Below are positions 11,322 through 22,171 of a stretch of 64,000 nt of DNA, in pieces. The notes under the pieces are model-generated. The model was not told the DNA's origin and did not search any database. It saw only the letters and a program-made list of their open reading frames with translations. The DNA is taken from positions 61,821,213-61,885,212 of the forward strand of contig CM066740.1 in the NCBI GenBank assembly GCA_033961575.1. Reading direction: 5' to 3'. Position numbers and translations under genes: made by a program. Position 1 is the first letter of the stretch. Every line of letters begins with the position of its first letter. This DNA comes from Aselliscus stoliczkanus (Eukaryota; Chordata; Mammalia; Chiroptera; Hipposideridae).

Positions 11322-11697
11322 GGCACTGAAAAGATAAGGCAATTCTGTTATAAGGTATTTGTCAGATCACCCAAAGCATGCTTATATTTTTTAGATTATC
11401 ATTGAAATGAAACACACACACTGATACGTAGTCACATGAAAGTTCTCATAGAGAACAAATGGTACCTGAGAATAGGTCCGAGAAAGACTCTAGGAAACAG
11501 TTAATTGCCAAATGAATCTTACAAACAGAAAATATAAGTGGTACAGAAACTCAGAGAGGAAAGACCATCTTGTGTTCAGATGATGAGCAAAGTAGGGCTT
11601 CTAGATGAGACAAGATCTTGGAATCCAGTTATTACTGTGCTGTAAGACAGTTAGCCATGGTCTTGGAGGCAGGTAAGTATGTGATGAAAGATGAAAG
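11322..11697 (+). repeat. Direct duplication, copy 1 (376 bp)
   Basis: This segment begins GGCACTGAAAAGATAAGGCA and ends GATGAAAGATGAAAG. It recurs in the same orientation at 13255-13632. By hand count the copies differ by 15 substitutions and one 2-bp indel, about 96% identical. Similarity stops sharply at both edges. No family is recognised, there are no TG/CA ends and I see no target duplication, so this is not an obvious transposon. Confidence 0.9.
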
Positions 11698-12084
11698 GTG
11701 AAAGCTTACCTAAACAATCTTCATCTATGGATTTTTTAAATAGCATGCAGAATTTCTATGAGAGAGTAAAGAGAAAGAATGTAGGTCAATGTAAGTTTGG
11801 AGGAAGAATTAGATTTATTGGAAGGTATCTTAGTAAAGTGTATAATGATTTAGATTTTGTCACCTGTGGTACTTTCAGGCAATGGCTGTGTCTGATTCAT
11901 AAGCAGCTCATGTTATGGGAAATCATATGTTAAAGGGAATATTCCTGTTGTGATGAGAAAGATTTAGTGTTTATTAGCCTCACTAGCCTTGAAATGCCCT
12001 TGTTATTGATCAAATGAGAGAATGTTTGTTTCCAGACTGTAGGTCCCAAGGATCCTTCATGATACTGATTTCCCATGTCTTTAG

Positions 12085-12240
12085 CATATGTTGAAAGTTT
12101 TAAAACCAATAAAATACCCCCAATTCACATGTTGAACCCCCCATGTGACTGTAAGAGTCTTTAGAGGGTACTTAAGGTTAAATAAAGTCATAAGGTAAGG
12201 GCCCTAATCTAATAGGATTGGTGGCTTTATAAGAAGAGAA

Positions 12241-12298
<58 letters not shown>

Positions 12299-12510
12299 TC
12301 ACCACCACCCCAACCACACCATGACCACCATGTGAGGATAAGAGAAGGTGGTCATCTGCAAGCCAGGAAGTAAGCCTCCCCTAGGACCTAACCATGCTGG
12401 CACTCTAACCTTGGACTTCAAGCCTCCAGAAGTATGAGAAATGAATGTCTGTTGTTTAAGCCACCCAGTCTATGGTATTTTGAATGGCAGCCCAAGCTGA
12501 CTAATACAGT
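12085..12510 (+). mobile_element. MLT1-class LTR (ERVL-MaLR)
   Basis: Recognised by AATTCACATGTTGAACCCCC, GGTGGCTTTATAAGAAGAGA, CCATGTGAGGATAAGAGAAG, CAAGCCAGGAAGTAAGC, GCCTCCAGAAGTATGAGAAA and GCCACCCAGTCTATGGTATT, then GCTGACTAATACAG as the 3' end. It is a solo LTR in plus orientation. A TC microsatellite (12244-12294) has expanded inside it. It lies between the two copies of the 376-bp duplication. Confidence 0.85.
12244..12294. repeat. (TC)n microsatellite
   Basis: About 25 uninterrupted TC units, sitting where the LTR normally has a short GAGAGC or CTCTC stretch. Likely length-polymorphic. Confidence 0.95.
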
Positions 12511-12514
12511 GTTA

Positions 12515-13254
12515 AAAAATTTATTTTCATTTTTTTTGACACACACACTTTCGTTTAGTAACAAGGCCTCTCAGTTCAGAACATGGATAATGGTATGATC
12601 ATTTTGTCTGGTTTAGTTTTATTTCAGATTGTTTTATGAAGGCAAGAAGCTACATTTCAATTGACCTCTAGGATATTATTTGCAGTACAATTTCTAGGCT
12701 GCATAACCCTGTATTCGCTGGTGAAATCTGATTCTTGATTCTGGCAAAATTTGCAAAATTGCCCCAGGTACTGGGAAAGTTCTTTCACACAGGAAGAAGT
12801 AAATTTCACAGGTTTCATTTTGCATGTGAAACTGAATTCATACTTTTGAAAACTATAAAATATGAAGACTAAATATAGTCTGTCAATGATAGGAAATGTG
12901 AATGAACAGCGGTGGAAACCAACTTTATAAAAGGAAATAGAATGGGCTGGAGAAGAGCAGTCAGCTCCTTTCAATTCCCCTTGTTACATTCCCAGCCATC
13001 TGCCTGGACCGCGGAATGAAATTCATGGCTATGGAGGTGGGAAGGACACAAGTGCTTTTAGGAGTTGTCGCAGGTCTCACTGACCTCTCCTCCTCCTGGG
13101 AATTGTCACAGAGCTATTGGAGGCAGTGACTTCAGGTGTGGAGGAGACTCAGGGCGCTCCCTAGAAAGAGGCAGGGTTGCTGCTGCTGCACAGGCTGATG
13201 CTGTGCCCACTCTCACCTTTAACAACTGTCAGTTCATTTCATTACACACAACGC
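12515..13254. other. Unique sequence between duplicated segments
   Basis: No repeat or gene is recognised. The part at 12990-13210 is richer in G+C and CpG than its surroundings. A minus-strand frame of 105 codons (12657-12974) has no domain. Confidence 0.4.
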
Positions 13255-13632
13255 GGCACTGAAAAGATAAGGCAATTCTGTTATAAGGTATTTGTCAGAT
13301 CACCCAGAGCATGCTTATATCTTTTAGATTATCATTGTAATGAAACACACACACCGATATGTAGTCACATGAAAGTTCTCATAGAGAACAAATGGTACCT
13401 GAGAATAGTTCTGAGAAAGACTCCAGGAAACAGTTAATTGCCAAATGAATTTTACAAATAGAAAATATAAGTGGTACAGAAACTCAGAGAGGAAAGACCA
13501 TCTTGTGTTCAGATGATGAGCAAAGTAGGGCTTCCAGACGAGACAAGATCTTGGAATTCAGTTATTACTGTGCTGTAAGACACAGTTAGCCGTGGTCTTG
13601 GAGGCATGTAAGTATGTGATGAAAGATGAAAG
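13255..13632 (+). repeat. Direct duplication, copy 2 (378 bp)
   Basis: Second copy of the 11322-11697 segment, in the same orientation, starting 1.93 kb further on. The only length difference is an extra AC in TAAGACACAGTTAGC. The sequences outside both copies are unrelated, so this is not a simple tandem duplication of the whole interval. Confidence 0.9.
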
Positions 13633-13634
13633 AT

Positions 13635-15000
13635 ACCAGGTGATTTTTCAAGTTTGGAATCAGATTGTTTCTGAAATTTACACAGGTCAATAGTGTGCTA
13701 TTTCTGTTCTCATAAAGCAAAGCAAAGTGAGGGGCCTTTGGCTCCCCCCTGGGGAGGTGTTCTGGATGGTGGGGTGTAAGTTAGGGTCAGTCAGGATGTG
13801 GCAAAAGGTGGGAGCTTTCACAGACATGAAACAGCCTATCAGTGAGGCGCCCAAGGTACCCCGAGGTTCTCATCAAATTCTGGGGCCTTATTTCATGCTA
13901 AAACATAAGCTGGGTGGCTTGTATTTGATCTAGGTGGTCTTCTATCTTTATTAGTGTTTGTGTTTCTCTTTCCCATCTGATTTTCAGTAGGGTTCACTCA
14001 AAAACCCATTCTGAGGCTGCCTGGGGTCCAGGTTTCCCAAGCTCACCCTCATGACACTCTCAGCATCCCGCTGCTGTGTCTGTGAAGCATGGGACCATGC
14101 AAAGCTTGGTGGCCCTTTACAGCCCTTCATCCCCTCTCTGCTATGCATAGGCACACAGGAATTATTACCTGTGTGGGTTGGAGAGGGGGCTCCATGGATC
14201 TGCTCAGGTCTGTGTACCAAGGCATATCATCAGGGTATTTCTACTTGGAGGTCTTGCTGCTTCTCTGATTCTACACTGGAAGTTGGGCATGGGACCCCTC
14301 TCAATCCAGATCCCCAAAACAAACCTAATATGTCTTCTTCTTCTGCCCCATAATCCCACCCCTGACTCTCACCCCAAACAATCCACCATGCATACTCATT
14401 ATTTGCTTCCTCTCTGACTGTCTTCCTTCCCCTCAGTTCTGGAAAACAGACAGTCTTGATACTCACATGTTCTCTATTTTCAAGCTTTATTCCTCTTTAT
14501 CTGTCAAAGGCTTTTTGTCTATATTTTGTAAGAGCAACCTTCTCTAAGGCATAAACCCTTCCCAGTTTAGCTGATGAATTATTGTCTCACTTTATTCTCC
14601 TGCCTTGTCTTCATTCTTTCAAATGGATAAGGTTAATACCACCTCCAGATTAACTCAAATCAATTTTCCAAATTTCCTCCAAAATGCCACTCCATTTTCT
14701 GGCTAAAGAGAACAAGGGCTTATTAAGACCTGGTTCTCTCTCCCACTATAGTCCTCTCCTCTTCTCATCAGTGGGTTAGTGGACAGACCAGTGTTCCCTA
14801 TGCAGGACCCACATGCACTGGGGTACTGTACTCTGACACTAATTTTCCAGGCTATTGAAGTTCACTTGTTTAAGTGAGAACTTTTAAAAGCCGTAATAGC
14901 TTTGAATAGAAAGTGTCTCAACATTTTTTGCATTGTTTCCTATCTTTGCAAACATGAATTCAAATTCTTGTCTCTTTCTCTTGTAATGTGTTGAATCAAT
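13635..15000. other. Unique or unrecognised sequence
   Basis: A GC-moderate stretch with several overlapping frames on both strands at 13980-14470 (up to 100 codons), none with a recognisable domain. From 14480 to 15000 it is CT-rich then AT-rich, with no feature seen. Confidence 0.4.
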
Positions 15001-15220
15001 AACCATTCATTCAACAAGCACATACTGAGCACCCATATGTGGGAGATTCAGAGATACAAAGATGTATGCAGTAATGCTCTCACCATTTAAGGAGCTTAAA
15101 GTCGAATGAACACAAGGATACTGAAGACAAATTACTATAGTGCTGTGCAATAGAGGCTGTACTAGGGTTGTGAATGACATGAATGGGGCACTGATGGGAC
15201 ACAAAGGAGTAGAAACTGTG
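15001..15220 (-). repeat. L2 fragment (antisense)
   Basis: CATTCATTCAACAAGCACAT, ACTGAGCACCCATATGTGGG, GAGATACAAAGATGTATGCA, AAGGAGCTTAAAGTC and AATTACTATAGTGCTGTGCA follow the antisense L2 order. Confidence 0.75.
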
Positions 15221-15664
15221 CCAAATGGGTGGTGGGGTGCTGGGATAGGCTTCTCAGGGGGCTGGTAGTCTGTTATTACAGATTCTGCCTTCCTCTGAGA
15301 ATCCCGGTCTCATACTCAGGCCAGACTGTCAGCTGTCATGCCTTGCTCCAAGCAGACTGTCCTTCTTGTAATTTGCATTTCTAATCACCTGTGAATTGGG
15401 AAGCCTTCTAACCAAGCTCCTTAGAACAAGGGTCCCCTTGGAGTAAGTAGGCGCTTAGCAAGACTCCCAGGGCTCTGTAAGGATAATGGGCAAGAGGGTT
15501 GTTTGATTGCTTATGTTGATTAGACAATTTTGGTTGCTTTGTGCTTCTTTTCTGGTTCTTAGTTGGTGGCTTGTGAGTTTGGTATATAAGCATCCTCTAA
15601 ATAAAATGAAGAATAACTATGGGTTCATATCAGCAGGGTGTTAGGAGAAGAGTTTTTCATCTAA

Positions 15665-15828
15665 AAGAATTATTAATAATATCTTTACTTAACAAATATC
15701 TGTTATGTGCCAGATTCTTTACCTTTATTTTTCTTTAATCCTCACAATAGCCTGGCAATGTAGGTTAAGTGACCCCCATTTTACAGAAAAAGAAACTGAT
15801 ACTTAGAACTATACACCTTATTGCCTTT
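15665..15828 (-). repeat. MIR element (antisense)
   Basis: ACAAATATCTGTTATGTGCC, TTAATCCTCACAATAGCCTG and CCCCATTTTACAGAAAAAGA are MIR read backwards. It abuts a second MIR in the opposite orientation. Confidence 0.85.
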
Positions 15829-15829
15829 G

Positions 15830-16022
15830 TGATGTTAGACAAATCCCCTGATCTCCTGTCTCTTGCGTGCTTCACCTGCCTGTAAAATGGGGATGGTCCT
15901 ACCATGTGCTTCTCAGGGCTGTTGTGAGAATTAAACAGGTGAATAAGTGTAAAGTGCTTATAATTAAAGTGCCTAGTACACAGTAAGACTGGGTGGGAGT
16001 TGCTATTATTGTTGTTATTAAA
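15830..16022 (+). repeat. MIR element
   Basis: AATCCCCTGATCTCCTG, CCTGTAAAATGGGGATGGTC, GTTGTGAGAATTAAACAGGT, AAGTGCCTAGTACACAGTAA and a terminal TTATTGTTGTTATTA mark a plus-strand MIR missing its 5' head. Confidence 0.85.
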
Positions 16023-16024
16023 AT

Positions 16025-17253
16025 CATGTGGTTATTAAGAAAAGAACCAGAATCTACCATCCATCCCTCAGTATGCACTCTGACACCAGAAAGGAGTTTC
16101 TTAGTAGCTGGAGACTTCTTTCAGCACGGCTCATGCTACATGTGGAGGCAGTAACCTGCCTGGCCTCTGAACATGATGAGGACAGGTTTGTACCTACCCT
16201 GCTGTCCTTATCACATAGTCCCCAAGGCTCACTGCAAGGTCACTGAATTGTGACATTTTAAGCAAAGGTTGTAGGCAATGGCTTCATGCTATTTTTGAAA
16301 TATGTCTCAAGGTCAAGTTTTTGTTTGGAAGAAGCACAAGTACTAAAGCCTCATAGACACAGCTTTTTCTCTCTTAGGGAGATACAACCCAAGAGCTTTT
16401 GTATGCTACTTTGAAACTTGATGATACCTAATTCTAGGCAGTATGTTCTTCATGTTGGCCCATTTTATTAAAAAAATAGCCCTCCACCATGATGCGCTAA
16501 ATCATCACAGTCATGACTAAGAGTGAAAGATTAAAAACAAACTGAGCACATTTCCAGCCATTGCAAGTCTCTGTGTTCAGAACCAACTGTTTACAGTGCA
16601 GGTTGGACTTGGGATAATCATTTGCCTGGATGCTACTTGGCCATTCCCTTTAATTTCTTCAAATTTTAAAAAGGAATGTTAGCAGCAACTATTGCCATTC
16701 CACAGGTAATGCCTTCATCCATGATATTTTTTTTCCCCCCAATTCAAAAAGAAAAAAACTTCACTTGATGTGTGCCTGGAAGTTCTCTGAAATACAACAG
16801 TTTGAAATTTCAATAAAATCCTGATTTGTTATGGAAGAATAGTGAATACCTTTCCTTTCTTTTAAAAAAAAATTCTGTAGTAAAAATTAAAGGTCTCCCC
16901 AGCATAATACAGTTCTCATTGAAAAGCACTTACTGGCTATTACTCTTACATGATTCTATACAAAGATGTTACCATACATATAGCCCTTGACAAATATTTA
17001 TTAAGTTCAATTAAATCTTGTTACCTTGCCCTATCCACCCATGCCTGTTAGAGACCTAGTATAAAGTAAGGAAATTCTGAATACATCTAACATGACATGA
17101 ATGATATAAACAATTACATTATGAATTTAACAAGTATGTTTCCACAGGCCTAAGTTGTAGAGATTCATGGAATTGGTCTTATTTAAGCATTCAGTAATAT
17201 CACTTCCCTTCTTTACAATCAGTGAGGAATTATAAGATGAAAAGGGATTTGAA

Positions 17254-17256
<3 letters not shown>
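16025..17256. other. Unique or unrecognised sequence
   Basis: No gene or clear repeat. AAATATTTATTAAGTTCAAT near 16993 is a possible L2 tip. A GTGACATTTTAAGCAAAGG-type AT-rich background continues to the SINE at 17260. Confidence 0.4.
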
Positions 17257-17335
<79 letters not shown>

Positions 17336-17423
17336 AGTGTCACTGGCCCTCATATGTGGGATCCGAACCTGGGCTGCTGGTGTCCCAAGCCAGCTCTTAA
17401 CCATCGCACCACTCGGCTGGTCT
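17257..17423 (-). mobile_element. Short tRNA-derived SINE (copy 2) with TA and poly-T tail
   Basis: Minus-strand SINE, 5' end at 17423. The tail region on the plus strand is (AT)n at about 17257-17298 followed by about 30 T. The core GGGCAGTGTCACTGGCCCTC is intact. The target duplication GAAGCCATA occurs at 17251-17259 and 17424-17432, so the TA repeat belongs to the insertion's tail and has expanded there. Frames across it are low complexity. Confidence 0.9.
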
Positions 17424-17639
17424 GAAGCCATACTTTTATGAAACAAGAAACACTCATTGGCAAGCAGGATAAAAGGGAAGTTTGGGGGAGGTGGAGATGA
17501 AATGGAATGGAAGGATCAGACTGATAAGTTCTCGATTTTGTGATGCTTAACCCAATAACAACTTAAAGAAAGTTAGGCTGCCAATACACATTAAAAAAAA
17601 AAAAAAGCTTTTTGTCATTTTTATTCTTCTCACTACAAA

Positions 17640-18770
17640 TAATGATTTTATCTGGAGGTAAAAAAAAAGAAAAATCAACATATTGTTTGGAAGCCAAGGA
17701 CCAGGGTAATTTTCACAAGAAGTCAGCTACCCGTAGAAAACAACTGAATAATCCTAAAGGTTCTGGGAAATGCACTCTGACCTTCCTGACTGCCGGCTTG
17801 ATGGATGGTCACACACTTTGCTCCGGGTTGTGGGGCTGCTGGGCGTTGGATACTGGTAGAGCTGGGAAGTAAGGGAATGCAAGACTGAGGAGGCAATGAG
17901 GCATTTTGCCTCTGAGAATGCCTCCTGCAAACCTTTCCGAGAGCACTTCCCTGCAGCATCTGCCTCGGAAAGAAGGATGCCTCTCGGTGGACACAGAGTG
18001 CAGGCTGAGGGGCACTCCAGGCGGAGCCTCTGCCAGTCACTTGAGCCCTGGCTGGGGCTTTGCCAGGGACAGAAACACCTCCTGCGAAGGCTCGAAGCCA
18101 GCCAAGAGGAAGCAAAGTCAGAGCAGGGTGTGTTTTTCTGTTTCCTTGTCATCACCTGCTTGGTTGAAGGCAAAACGGGCTGGAGTCCCCATTATGGGGA
18201 TTTGTGATTTAGTTTCTGGGGAAGTATCATTTGCATGCTTAGGAAACATGCCTCTTGCAACCACCTGGGACATTAACCATCAAATGCCAACAGCTTGGGA
18301 ACCGGGGCTGAGGAACATGAGATAAAATCAAGACACCTTTCACCTTGAACAGTACCTGGGCTGAGCAGGCAGACATGCGGTGTGTCTCTGGACCAAAGGG
18401 GCTGTTGCTGGAGACAGCAGAACTAAGCAGTAAAGAAGAGCAGGTGATAGAGAGCCAGGCTCCTGCTACCTGGGTGGCTCCCGTGTGGGTCACAGATCTT
18501 CTCACTTACCTGATTAGAGGTGCAGGAACACAGCGCTGCCCCAGTGGCCCTTGGGACTCTGTCTTTGTAATGAGTCCTCAGGAACGGCGCACTCAGCCAA
18601 GCTCTGTAGAGTGCAAGGAACTACTTCTGCACGGAGGAGAAATCCCAAGGTGTCGGAGTGCAAACAGGTCAGCATCTCACAGGTTCCTGCTTGGCACCGT
18701 TAAACTAAGGGTGGTCTATTTTTACCCCATTGTGTTTCTGTGCCTCGAGTAATCATTTTTAGCTCGAGGG
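17640..18770. other. GC-elevated unique block, no gene assigned
   Basis: About 1.1 kb free of recognisable repeats and richer in G+C and CpG than the flanks. Overlapping frames of 103-139 codons are open on both strands (for example 17754-18173 minus and 17906-18325 plus). None has a recognisable domain and no splice-site pair stands out. Possibilities are a non-coding exon, a regulatory element or simply a local composition shift; I cannot decide between them. Confidence 0.35.
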
Positions 18771-19689
18771 TGTGAGCAAAGCAGATCCTTCTGCCTAGTA
18801 TATTCTTCCCAGTGCCTGTGAAAACTCTTCTCCAAGTCCTTCTCCAGCCCCTAAGCTGAATGCTCACGTGGTCCCCATGGCCTCAAGTCTGCAGATGGTT
18901 TCTTTCTAGGAAATGAACCTATAATAATTCAGCTTGTTAATCTACTCACTCCCAACTCCTGCTGTAATTAACTCAGTCCCCTTCCTTCTGCCTTGCGAGC
19001 CTCCTTTCACTATTCACTCTTTTTTCTAATCTGCTTTATCTTTGGCCTCATGGTTTCAATTCTTTGTACCCAATAGAAAAGAGGACACCCATAACACACA
19101 TGGTATTGGAGGGGTGGGGTGTTTGTACCCAAGATGGCAGGTGTAAGTGGAACAAACAACTTCTCAGTAGCCAAGGGCAAGGTGTGTGTGAAAGAGATGA
19201 TACTTCAGAATCCAAGGACTGAAACACTGGAGGGGCTTAAATTTGTTTCTGACTGTGCCCTGATATTTGAATATTAATCTTTGGACATCACCTCCCAAAG
19301 GTCATTTAGCCGGTGCTTAAACAACCTAAGTGATTGTGACCTCATTTCCTTTAGTTAAGCTTATGTGATATTTGGGAGCTCGGGCAGCACAGTCTTTTAT
19401 AGAGAGAGCTGAAATTTTTCTCCCTGGGACTCCTATTTTCTTGCCTTTGAGAGGTGAGTAGGGGATCCTAGAGAAGAGACAGGATTCCTTTATTTCTTAA
19501 ATTGGCATAAGCATTTGAGTTTTTTTGTTTCTGGGTGTTTTTTTTTTGTTTTTTTTTTGGAAAAAAGTAAATAGATAAGAACTAACTTGGGAGGAAAGGA
19601 ACTGAGGGGTTCTTTGGTAATCCAGTCCAAGCTAACATAGGACACAGGTAATGTTACCACAGGTACACGTTATTAAAACTGCTGCTGCT
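18771..19689. other. Unique or unrecognised sequence
   Basis: A CT-rich stretch runs from 18820 to 19080, and a T-run with G interruptions lies near 19518-19560. No gene or firmly named repeat. Confidence 0.4.
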
Positions 19690-19770
19690 GTGGGTGTTTG
19701 TGTCCCTACAAGTTCCTATGTTAAAACTTTAATCCCCAATGTGATGGTATAAGCTTACTCAGATACCCTC
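19688..19770 (+). repeat. MLT1-class LTR fragment
   Basis: GTGGGTGTTTGTGTCCCTAC, TTCCTATGTTAAAACTTTAA and CCCCAATGTGATGGTAT are the 5' start of an MLT1-type LTR. The rest is missing. Confidence 0.55.
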
Positions 19771-20545
19771 GGCTGACATCCTTTTGGCTAGAATTATGTC
19801 TACAGCCATACTTAACTGCAGGAGAAGCTAGGAAATGTCATTTTTTTTAACTTGGATGCTGCTACCTCCTATAAAATAGGATTCTGTTATTAAGAAAGAG
19901 GGGGAAAGGCTACCACTCATTAGGCAATTAACAGTGTTTGCCAAAGGGTGTCAATGGATCTATGTCCTCCATGGTTAAAACCCCATGTATGAGAATTATA
20001 GATGTCAGGACTCTCCCAGGCAACAGAACGGCTCTGGCTAGCTTGAACAGAGAAGAGACTATTAAAGGATGTTGGACAGCTCACAGACTTCTCTGGGAGT
20101 GTCAGAAAAAACAATTTGTATATAATCAGCCATAGATATAACAACTATGAAAAATGCATAGTTGCCTCACAGGATTTTTATGGCTGAAAGAACACTGTTG
20201 GCCCCACCGTCCATTACTTGCCAGCAAACCAGCTAGGACCAGGCAGCAGAAACTCTTCCATGGCTGCCACAGAAGAGCCAGGAATCCTCGTACCTGCCTG
20301 CTCAAAGAGCCACTCTCTGCCCATGCTGCTTACTTCCACAACCAAGTCTCTCTTACCTGGGACTGTACAGAGATCTGTGTCGTTCCATGACTGCATCCTA
20401 GCTGCTGAGGTGGACAAACTAGCAGAGGGTTGAGATGGGTGTGAAGTGAGGCAACCGCTGGTATTTATCAGTGTTTTTGAAATAGGGGAAACAAGGAGTC
20501 ACCTGGTCACTGATTGACCAATAGTTTCCCATGACTTTGAAGGGA
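19771..20545. other. Unique or unrecognised sequence
   Basis: Short frames open on both strands at 19920-20430, without recognisable domains. No repeat named. Confidence 0.4.
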
Positions 20546-20549
20546 GATG

Positions 20550-20630
20550 GGAGAGAGAGAGGTAGAGAGATAGAGAGATAGAGATAGAGATAGAGATAGA
20601 GATAGATAGATAGATAGATAGAGAGAGATG
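20550..20630. repeat. GAGA/GATA microsatellite
   Basis: Imperfect GAGAGA, then GATAGAGATAGA, then GATA units. The minus-strand frame over it is an SI/SL low-complexity run. Confidence 0.9.
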
Positions 20631-21042
20631 TTGTCTGGCTCTAGAAAAAAAGTGGCTTACTGTGAAAGAAAGAGAATAACACATTCTTTTCAATTCTATT
20701 TTTTTTTTCTGCCTTACATTGTGCATTTTTGTTAAGATAACAGATGGGAATCCTATATTCATTAAGGAGAGAAAAAAGAACCCTTCATCTGCTACTGTTT
20801 TAAATAAGAGAAATACGTAGTATTTACTGCTACCCTTTGAAGACCCTTTGAAGATTTTAATTAGCACTGAATGTGTTATTCCATCTGCTTAAAGGAGTAG
20901 GCCACATGGTCACAAGACTTCTTATTTCACGCGTGCAAACAAATCTACTGAGTCTTCTTGGTTGGAGTTAATGGAAAAACCTCAACTACAAAGACCCCAT
21001 AAATTACCCAAAGGTTATCTTCATTTTTAAAAGATTTATAAG

Positions 21043-21048
<6 letters not shown>

Positions 21049-21081
<33 letters not shown>
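21049..21081. repeat. (GT)n microsatellite
   Basis: About 16 GT units, followed after a short gap by ATATATATGAGAGAGAGAG. Confidence 0.9.
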
Positions 21082-21082
<1 letters not shown>

Positions 21083-21204
21083 CCATATATATGAGAGAGA
21101 GAGTCAAAAATTCAAAAAACAATTCAAGCATTTCTCTGTTTGACTTTAACCCAATCTCACAGTGCAATGATTCCTGATATATCTACCTTTTTAAAAAAAC
21201 AATA

Positions 21205-21380
21205 TTTCTTTGGCACTTTATATTTCATAAAACACTTTGATATATTGTTATATGACCCAGCCTGTGAGGTTATATAGGGTAGATAGTATTTTTTTCTATT
21301 AAAGATAAGAAATGAAGGCTCAGAGAGCTCCAGTGGTTTTCCCCAGCTCACAAAGTTCCAAAGAGGCTTGCCTGACCTTA
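21205..21380 (-). repeat. MIR-class fragment (antisense)
   Basis: TTGGCACTTTATATTTCATA, AAGATAAGAAATGAAGGCTC, AGAGAGCTCCAGTGG and AGCTCACAAAGTTCC follow antisense MIR order. The palindromic mariner is inserted at its end. Confidence 0.55.
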
Positions 21381-21590
21381 TACGAAGTGTGAAAAAGAAA
21401 TATAGTGAATGTTTATATTTTTAAAAATTGATTACAGTAAAAGACACATGCCATTAATCCCCCTCAAAATACACCCCCTTGCTTCAAACACACTTATCCC
21501 ATTGTTCTTGCCACTTTCTGAGGCAGTTCTGGAAATCCTCTTTCATGAGTGTCTTTAGTTATGCTGTAGTAGCTGCCTCCATGTCCTGAA

Positions 21591-21839
21591 TCATTTTAAC
21601 TCTGGGGAAGAGCCAGAAGTCGCATGGTACCAGGTCCGGTGAATAAGGTGGATGAGGACACACTGTAATGTTTTTATTTGACAGAAATTACCATATATCA
21701 GAAGTGATGTGTGACAGGGAGCCTTTCCATTGTGATGACAAAATACAGTGAATGCTGCTGCCCAGTGCCATCCAACAGAAAGGCAGGGATCTTCAATACG
21801 GGAAGCTGCACGTCGCACCTTAGTAACAGTGTGTGACAA
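21591..21839 (-). pseudogene. Mariner transposase 3'-half remnant, left arm of A
   Basis: Minus-strand sequence of the left arm, from the catalytic block (CHHNGKAPCHTSLL, a degraded HHDNAPxHTSLL) through a frame-shifted stretch. It shows at least one frameshift relative to the right arm, so it is non-functional. Confidence 0.75.
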
Positions 21840-21940
21840 GTTTCAACATGTTTGGTGCAGTCAGTTGGGTATGAGCTATGATTGAAAGAACGTGTGTTTT
21901 AAAGTGTGCTGTAAATCATCCTCCATCATGACAACACTCT

Positions 21941-22171
21941 GTGTCAAAATCTCTTCTGGTATGGCAATTTCTGTCAAATAAAAACATTACAGTGTGTCCT
22001 CATCCACTTTATTCATTGGACCTGGCACCATGGAACTTCTGGCTCTTTCCCAAAGTCAAAATGATTCAGGACATGGAGGCAGCCACGACAGCACAACTAA
22101 AGACACTCACGAAAGGGGATGTCCAGAACTGCCTCAGAAAGTGGCAAGAACGATGGGATAAGTGTGTTTGA
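21941..22171 (+). pseudogene. Mariner transposase 3'-half remnant, right arm of A
   Basis: An open 76-codon stretch with HPLYSLDLAPWNFWLFPK, which keeps the last Asp of D,D34D, then AQLKTLTKGDVQNCLRKW and a C-terminal ERWDKCV. It lacks nine codons that the related copy has between the PKVKM and QD motifs. The catalytic HHDN part upstream is out of frame. Non-functional. Confidence 0.85.

Noticed and set aside
11322..13632. Direct repeats as LTRs of a small retroelement
   Set aside because: No TG...CA ends, no target duplication, no primer-binding site or polypurine tract, and the interval contains an unrelated MLT1 LTR.
17754..18325. Longest open frames (139 codons on each strand) as possible genes
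   Set aside because: Both strands are open at once in a GC-elevated block, and there is no recognisable domain, splice context or polyadenylation pattern. Composition explains them.
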